Positions 62,576 to 64,000 of a stretch of DNA of 64,000 nucleotides are shown piece by piece; within the stretch, counting starts at the first letter, position 1; the number at the start of each line of letters is the position of its first letter. Position numbers and translations under genes: made by a program. The notes beneath the pieces were generated by a model. That model was not told where the DNA came from. It made no database searches and saw only the letters and a list, made by a program, of their open reading frames with translations. Origin of the DNA: Neisseria mucosa. GTDB lineage: Bacteria > Pseudomonadota > Gammaproteobacteria > Burkholderiales > Neisseriaceae. Where the stretch lies: NCBI RefSeq assembly GCF_003044445.1, contig NZ_POWX01000008.1, positions 1 through 64,000 on the forward strand, given 5' to 3'.

Positions 62576-63424
62576 ATGCAACTGAAAACAGCCCGTAAGA
62601 AGATGGCGGATTTATTGGGCGAAAACCGGACTTTGAAAATTGTCTGCCTGTGTTTGGGGATTGTTAGTGTGGGTTTGACCTATAAAGTTGCCACCATGCA
62701 CGAGCGCATTGTCATCCAACCGCCGAACTTGACTAAAAGTGCAGTTGCTGCATTTGACCACGCTTCCGTTGAGTATTTCGAACCGATGGCGATTTACATC
62801 GTTTCAACCATTTCTTCAGTTGTGCCGGAGTCCGTGGACTTTATTTCAGACAGTATGGAACAGTTTTTTGATCCAGAGGTGTGGGTTTCGTTAAGACCGC
62901 AGTTGTTGGCTGTAAAAAGTAATCCAAAATACAACGGCATCAATGCCATGAGTTATTTTCAACCGACCAACGGCGTGATTTACGAACCTTCCACTAAAAA
63001 ATTCTACGTTAGCGGCAAACTTACTTCGTCAGCGTACAGTAAAGGTGCAGTACAGAGTATCGGTTCGGTACAGGCTACTTACGAATTGAAGATGTATATG
63101 AAAAACGGTCTTCCGCGAGTCAGCTACTTCAAAGCCTATGTAGGTGAGCCGATGACCGAAGAATGGGTGCGCTCCCATAAAGACCAGGCTGAAAAACGTC
63201 AGGAGCGGATGAAACAGGTTGTTCCCGATGCCCGTGAAAGTGAAATACAACGGGATCCAACAATACAGGCTACCGAGTTGGAGCAAGCGGTTCAGAGCGC
63301 CCCAGTCACGCAACCGGTATCGGAAGTTCCGACAGAAACAACCAACCCAGTCGGATTGCAGCCTTCGGGTACCAGTATTGACGGTGTAGAGCCGCCAGTC
63401 GGCAAAGAGGACATTTTACCGTGA
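62576..63424 (+). CDS. traE: T4SS protein TraE
   Basis: The 282-residue protein has an N-terminal membrane anchor (about 21-43, LKIVCLCLGIVSVGLTYKVATM) and a periplasmic domain with PPNLTKSAVAAFDHASVEYFEPMAIYIVSTISSVVPESVDF, typical of the VirB8-like TraE. The family body ends near residue 200; the tail after it is long, Pro/Glu/Thr-rich and probably disordered. I chose the ATG at 62576 with GGAGG upstream. An earlier in-frame ATG lies inside traL. Confidence 0.88.
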   Translation: MQLKTARKKMADLLGENRTLKIVCLCLGIVSVGLTYKVATMHERIVIQPPNLTKSAVAAFDHASVEYFEPMAIYIVSTISSVVPESVDFISDSMEQFFDPEVWVSLRPQLLAVKSNPKYNGINAMSYFQPTNGVIYEPSTKKFYVSGKLTSSAYSKGAVQSIGSVQATYELKMYMKNGLPRVSYFKAYVGEPMTEEWVRSHKDQAEKRQERMKQVVPDARESEIQRDPTIQATELEQAVQSAPVTQPVSEVPTETTNPVGLQPSGTSIDGVEPPVGKEDILP

Positions 63425-63432
63425 GGAAGACC

Positions 63433-64000
63433 ATGAAAAATTACCGTTTGTTGAGTTTGGCCGTCTTAACGGCATTGACAGGCTGTGTATCGGCACCACA
63501 ATCACAACCCGAACCCAAAGAGGAGGTTTACCGGCCGGTAGAAGAAGTTTGGCCGGATGTGGTGGCCAAACCTGCTAAGAAAACGACAGTTAAAGGCAGC
63601 AAAGCTATAACTACTAAAAATGCCAATCTGCCCAATAAAAGCAGCTATGCGCAACGCCGTGTTGTTCAGATTAAAACACCTGTCAGCGGCGGTTATCAGG
63701 ACAATATCCAAGAAGGCATGGTGCGTGGAGTACACAATATTACTTCACTTTACGGCGAAAACCATACTGTGCCGATTGCCTTGAATTATCCGTCCATTAT
63801 TATGACGCCGTTTGCCAATCCCAAAATGGTGGGTAACAAAAAACTGTATGACGCAGAAATCCATGGTCCGAATTTCATTCTCAAACCAAATACGGCACAG
63901 AAATTCATGGTCATGGTATACGACGAGGGTAATCCGACGCTGCCTGTGTCTCTGACTTTATCGCCGCAAGCCAAATTAAATTCACAGACCATCAGTCTGG
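63433..64000 (+). CDS. TraK-like secretin-region lipoprotein, cut by window end
   Basis: At least 189 residues are present, still open at the window edge. It begins with a lipoprotein signal (LLSLAVLTALTGC, Cys near residue 18), then a Lys/Pro/Glu-rich linker. A beta-rich domain follows with GVHNITSLYGENHTVPIALNYPSIIMTPFANPKM and PNTAQKFMVMVYDEGNP, matching the TraK/VirB9-like region. In F plasmids TraK is periplasmic and TraV is the lipoprotein; here the lipobox is on the TraK position. It follows traE by 8 bases. Confidence 0.75.
   Translation, partial: MKNYRLLSLAVLTALTGCVSAPQSQPEPKEEVYRPVEEVWPDVVAKPAKKTTVKGSKAITTKNANLPNKSSYAQRRVVQIKTPVSGGYQDNIQEGMVRGVHNITSLYGENHTVPIALNYPSIIMTPFANPKMVGNKKLYDAEIHGPNFILKPNTAQKFMVMVYDEGNPTLPVSLTLSPQAKLNSQTISL

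Overview
The window comes from a commensal-type Neisseria. It is full of the 12-mer AGGTCGTCTGAA and its complement, the DNA uptake sequence (DUS) dialect I associate with the N. mucosa/N. subflava side of the genus. It also carries a short Correia element (43786-43892), and its housekeeping genes (metX-metW, rep, ygfZ, yffB, a ppiD-like gene, recR, lolC-lolD) read as neisserial. The exact species cannot be fixed from this sequence alone.

1-34,650, minus strand: a complete type VI secretion locus. In transcription order it reads tagF, tssA, tssB, tssC, hcp, tagJ, tssE, tssF, tssG, tssH/clpV, tssJ, tssK, tssL, tssM, vgrG and a DUF2169 adaptor, followed by an effector array. All 13 core Tss components are present. 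The array holds two full-length Rhs effectors with DUF4150 (PAAR-like) N-termini and an orphan 5'-truncated Rhs tip. Each is followed by its own AT-rich immunity gene. The Rhs cores are near-identical repeats and the tips are unrelated, so this is a diversifying toxin array.

34,723-41,312, plus strand: a third Rhs effector with a different N-terminus lacking the PAAR-like domain, a DUF2750 immunity gene, and a 1.2-kb rhs fragment bounded by DUS. The region ends in a short copy of the 3' end of the tmRNA gene. That is the expected scar of an element integrated into ssrA, and its orientation places the element to the left, so the T6SS/Rhs region may be an ssrA-linked island.

41,600-52,883: core chromosome. 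The intergenic space at 43,742-44,584 holds a Correia element, terminators and a two-repeat CRISPR-like structure.

52,890-64,000: one end of an integrative element related to the gonococcal genetic island (GGI). A dif-like site lies 7 bases after lolD. It is followed by a minus-strand operon (unknown gene, traI, traD, DUF4400) and a plus-strand operon (PilT/GspE-type ATPase, DsbA-like protein, small membrane protein, OmpA-like protein, traL, traE, traK-like, cut by the window end). The space between the two operons is rich in inverted repeats and is the best candidate for oriT and the control region. I saw no DUS in this part, in keeping with foreign origin.

No complete rRNA, tRNA or tmRNA gene was found.
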